The position numbers and the translations under genes were made by a program. From Lentisphaerota bacterium (GTDB lineage Bacteria > Verrucomicrobiota > Lentisphaeria > Oligosphaerales > JAFGRS01), in contig JAAYZO010000339.1 in NCBI GenBank assembly GCA_012514865.1, forward strand, positions 1 through 6,129: a DNA stretch of 6,129 bases, read 5' to 3'. Below, in pieces: positions 5,520-6,129 of the stretch. Below the pieces are notes generated by a model, which was given only the letters and a program-made list of their open reading frames with translations, did not search any database and had not been told where the DNA came from. Position 1 is the first letter of the stretch. Each line of letters opens with the position of its first letter.

Positions 5520-6129
5520 GTGACCACGATGCCATGGCTCACCCTCTTCCCGTCTCGGCACGCGTCAGCGGCCTCCGCGCGCGTTTCCGGCGATCGGCGC
5601 CGGCGCCTCTGGCGTCTGGCGCTGGCTGGCTTGGCGGCGGCGCTGCCGCTACAGGCGTTAGGTCCGGCTGTCAGCAGTCAGGCGCCGTCCGGGGTCACCG
5701 GTGCGGCGGCGCTGACGACGCTGACCTTGAGCTTTAACCAGGCCCTCGTGCCGGCCCGCGCCCGCCAGCCGGCCGCCTATGAGCTGCTGCATCTCGGGGC
5801 CAACCGCGCCGCCGGCGGCGGCGACGACCAGGCCGTGGCCCTGACCCCCGCCTACGTGGACGGCGCTCTCGAGGTTACTCTGACCAGCGCCGCACCCCTG
5901 GCGGAGGGCCTCTACCGTATCACCGTCCGGAGTGACGCCACCAACGGCCTGCAGAACCTCGCCGCCGAGTTTCTCGATCAGAATCAGGATGGCACCCCGG
6001 ACTCGTATGTCGCCAGTCTTGAGGTCGACCTGACGCCGCCGGCGGTCAGCGGCGTGGCGGCGGGGACCTGCCTGGTGTACGACGACGGCTATGACATGGT
6101 CACCCTGCCGCACGAGGCCCTCAACGGCC
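5520..6129 (+). CDS. Secreted Ig-like (SbsA/Big_5-like) protein entering a probable LamG domain, 3' end outside the window
   Basis: The first 203 codons are present and the frame runs off the right edge. A long basic n-region with RRRRLWR (27-33) precedes a hydrophobic core LALAGLAAALPLQALG (33-48), indicating Sec export; cleavage is probably near residues 50-60. Residues about 66-172 read as an SbsA/Big_5-like Ig domain: LTLSFNQAL, then ALEVTLTSAAPLAEGLYRITV, a DQNQDGTPD segment (153-161) with calcium-loop-like Asp/Asn spacing, and the closing LTPPAV. From about 184, CLVYDDGYDMVTLPHEALNG resembles the opening of a LamG/concanavalin-like domain, but too little is visible to be sure. Such architectures belong to large cell-surface or extracellular proteins. 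It probably has its own transcription unit, because the operon upstream ends in hairpins and a 315-base leader intervenes. Confidence 0.8.
   Translation, partial: MTTMPWLTLFPSRHASAASARVSGDRRRRLWRLALAGLAAALPLQALGPAVSSQAPSGVTGAAALTTLTLSFNQALVPARARQPAAYELLHLGANRAAGGGDDQAVALTPAYVDGALEVTLTSAAPLAEGLYRITVRSDATNGLQNLAAEFLDQNQDGTPDSYVASLEVDLTPPAVSGVAAGTCLVYDDGYDMVTLPHEALNG

Noticed and set aside
5167..5561. Three overlapping minus-strand open frames of 84-122 codons and short plus-strand frames in the 5' leader
   Set aside because: None has a convincing ribosome-binding site, codon bias or domain signature. The minus frames cross the start of the surface-protein gene and the second hairpin.

Overview
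The window is very GC-rich. It holds four protein-coding genes with strong third-position G/C bias and clear Shine-Dalgarno sites, plus two spacers. Two genes look like large secreted proteins of the kind common in Planctomycetota and related PVC or Armatimonadota-type metagenomic genomes: a glycoside-hydrolase-like protein and an Ig-like plus probable LamG surface protein. The organism assignment is an inference from protein style and composition; no marker gene is present.

Layout. Positions 1-1812 (minus) hold a signal-peptide-bearing, glycoside-hydrolase-like gene whose 3' end lies off the left edge. Its reading frame breaks once, near 358-378. Positions 1813-2047 are a divergent spacer with small repeats. 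Positions 2048-5120 (plus) are a compact three-gene operon: a RidA-family enamine/imine deaminase, an N-acyl-D-amino-acid deacylase, and a fold-type III PLP enzyme of the D-threonine aldolase / D-serine dehydratase-like family. Both junctions are 4-base GTGA overlaps. Positions 5119-5204 hold two hairpins in tandem, the first of which starts inside the last stop codon. Positions about 5205-5519 are a non-coding leader with a candidate promoter and small hairpins. Positions 5520-6129 (plus) are the start of a secreted Ig-like protein that leaves the window as a probable LamG domain begins.

How the genes may work together. The deacylase would release free D-amino acids from N-acyl-D-amino acids. 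The PLP enzyme could then cleave or dehydrate D-serine/D-threonine-type products. RidA would hydrolyse the reactive enamine/imine that a dehydratase reaction releases, giving a 2-oxo acid and ammonia. The operon therefore reads as a self-contained N-acyl-D-amino-acid catabolic unit with its own detoxification enzyme. The flanking secreted proteins fit a polymer-degrading lifestyle but have no demonstrated link to the operon. I see no mobile element, CRISPR array, tRNA or rRNA, and no clearly new defence or other exotic system.
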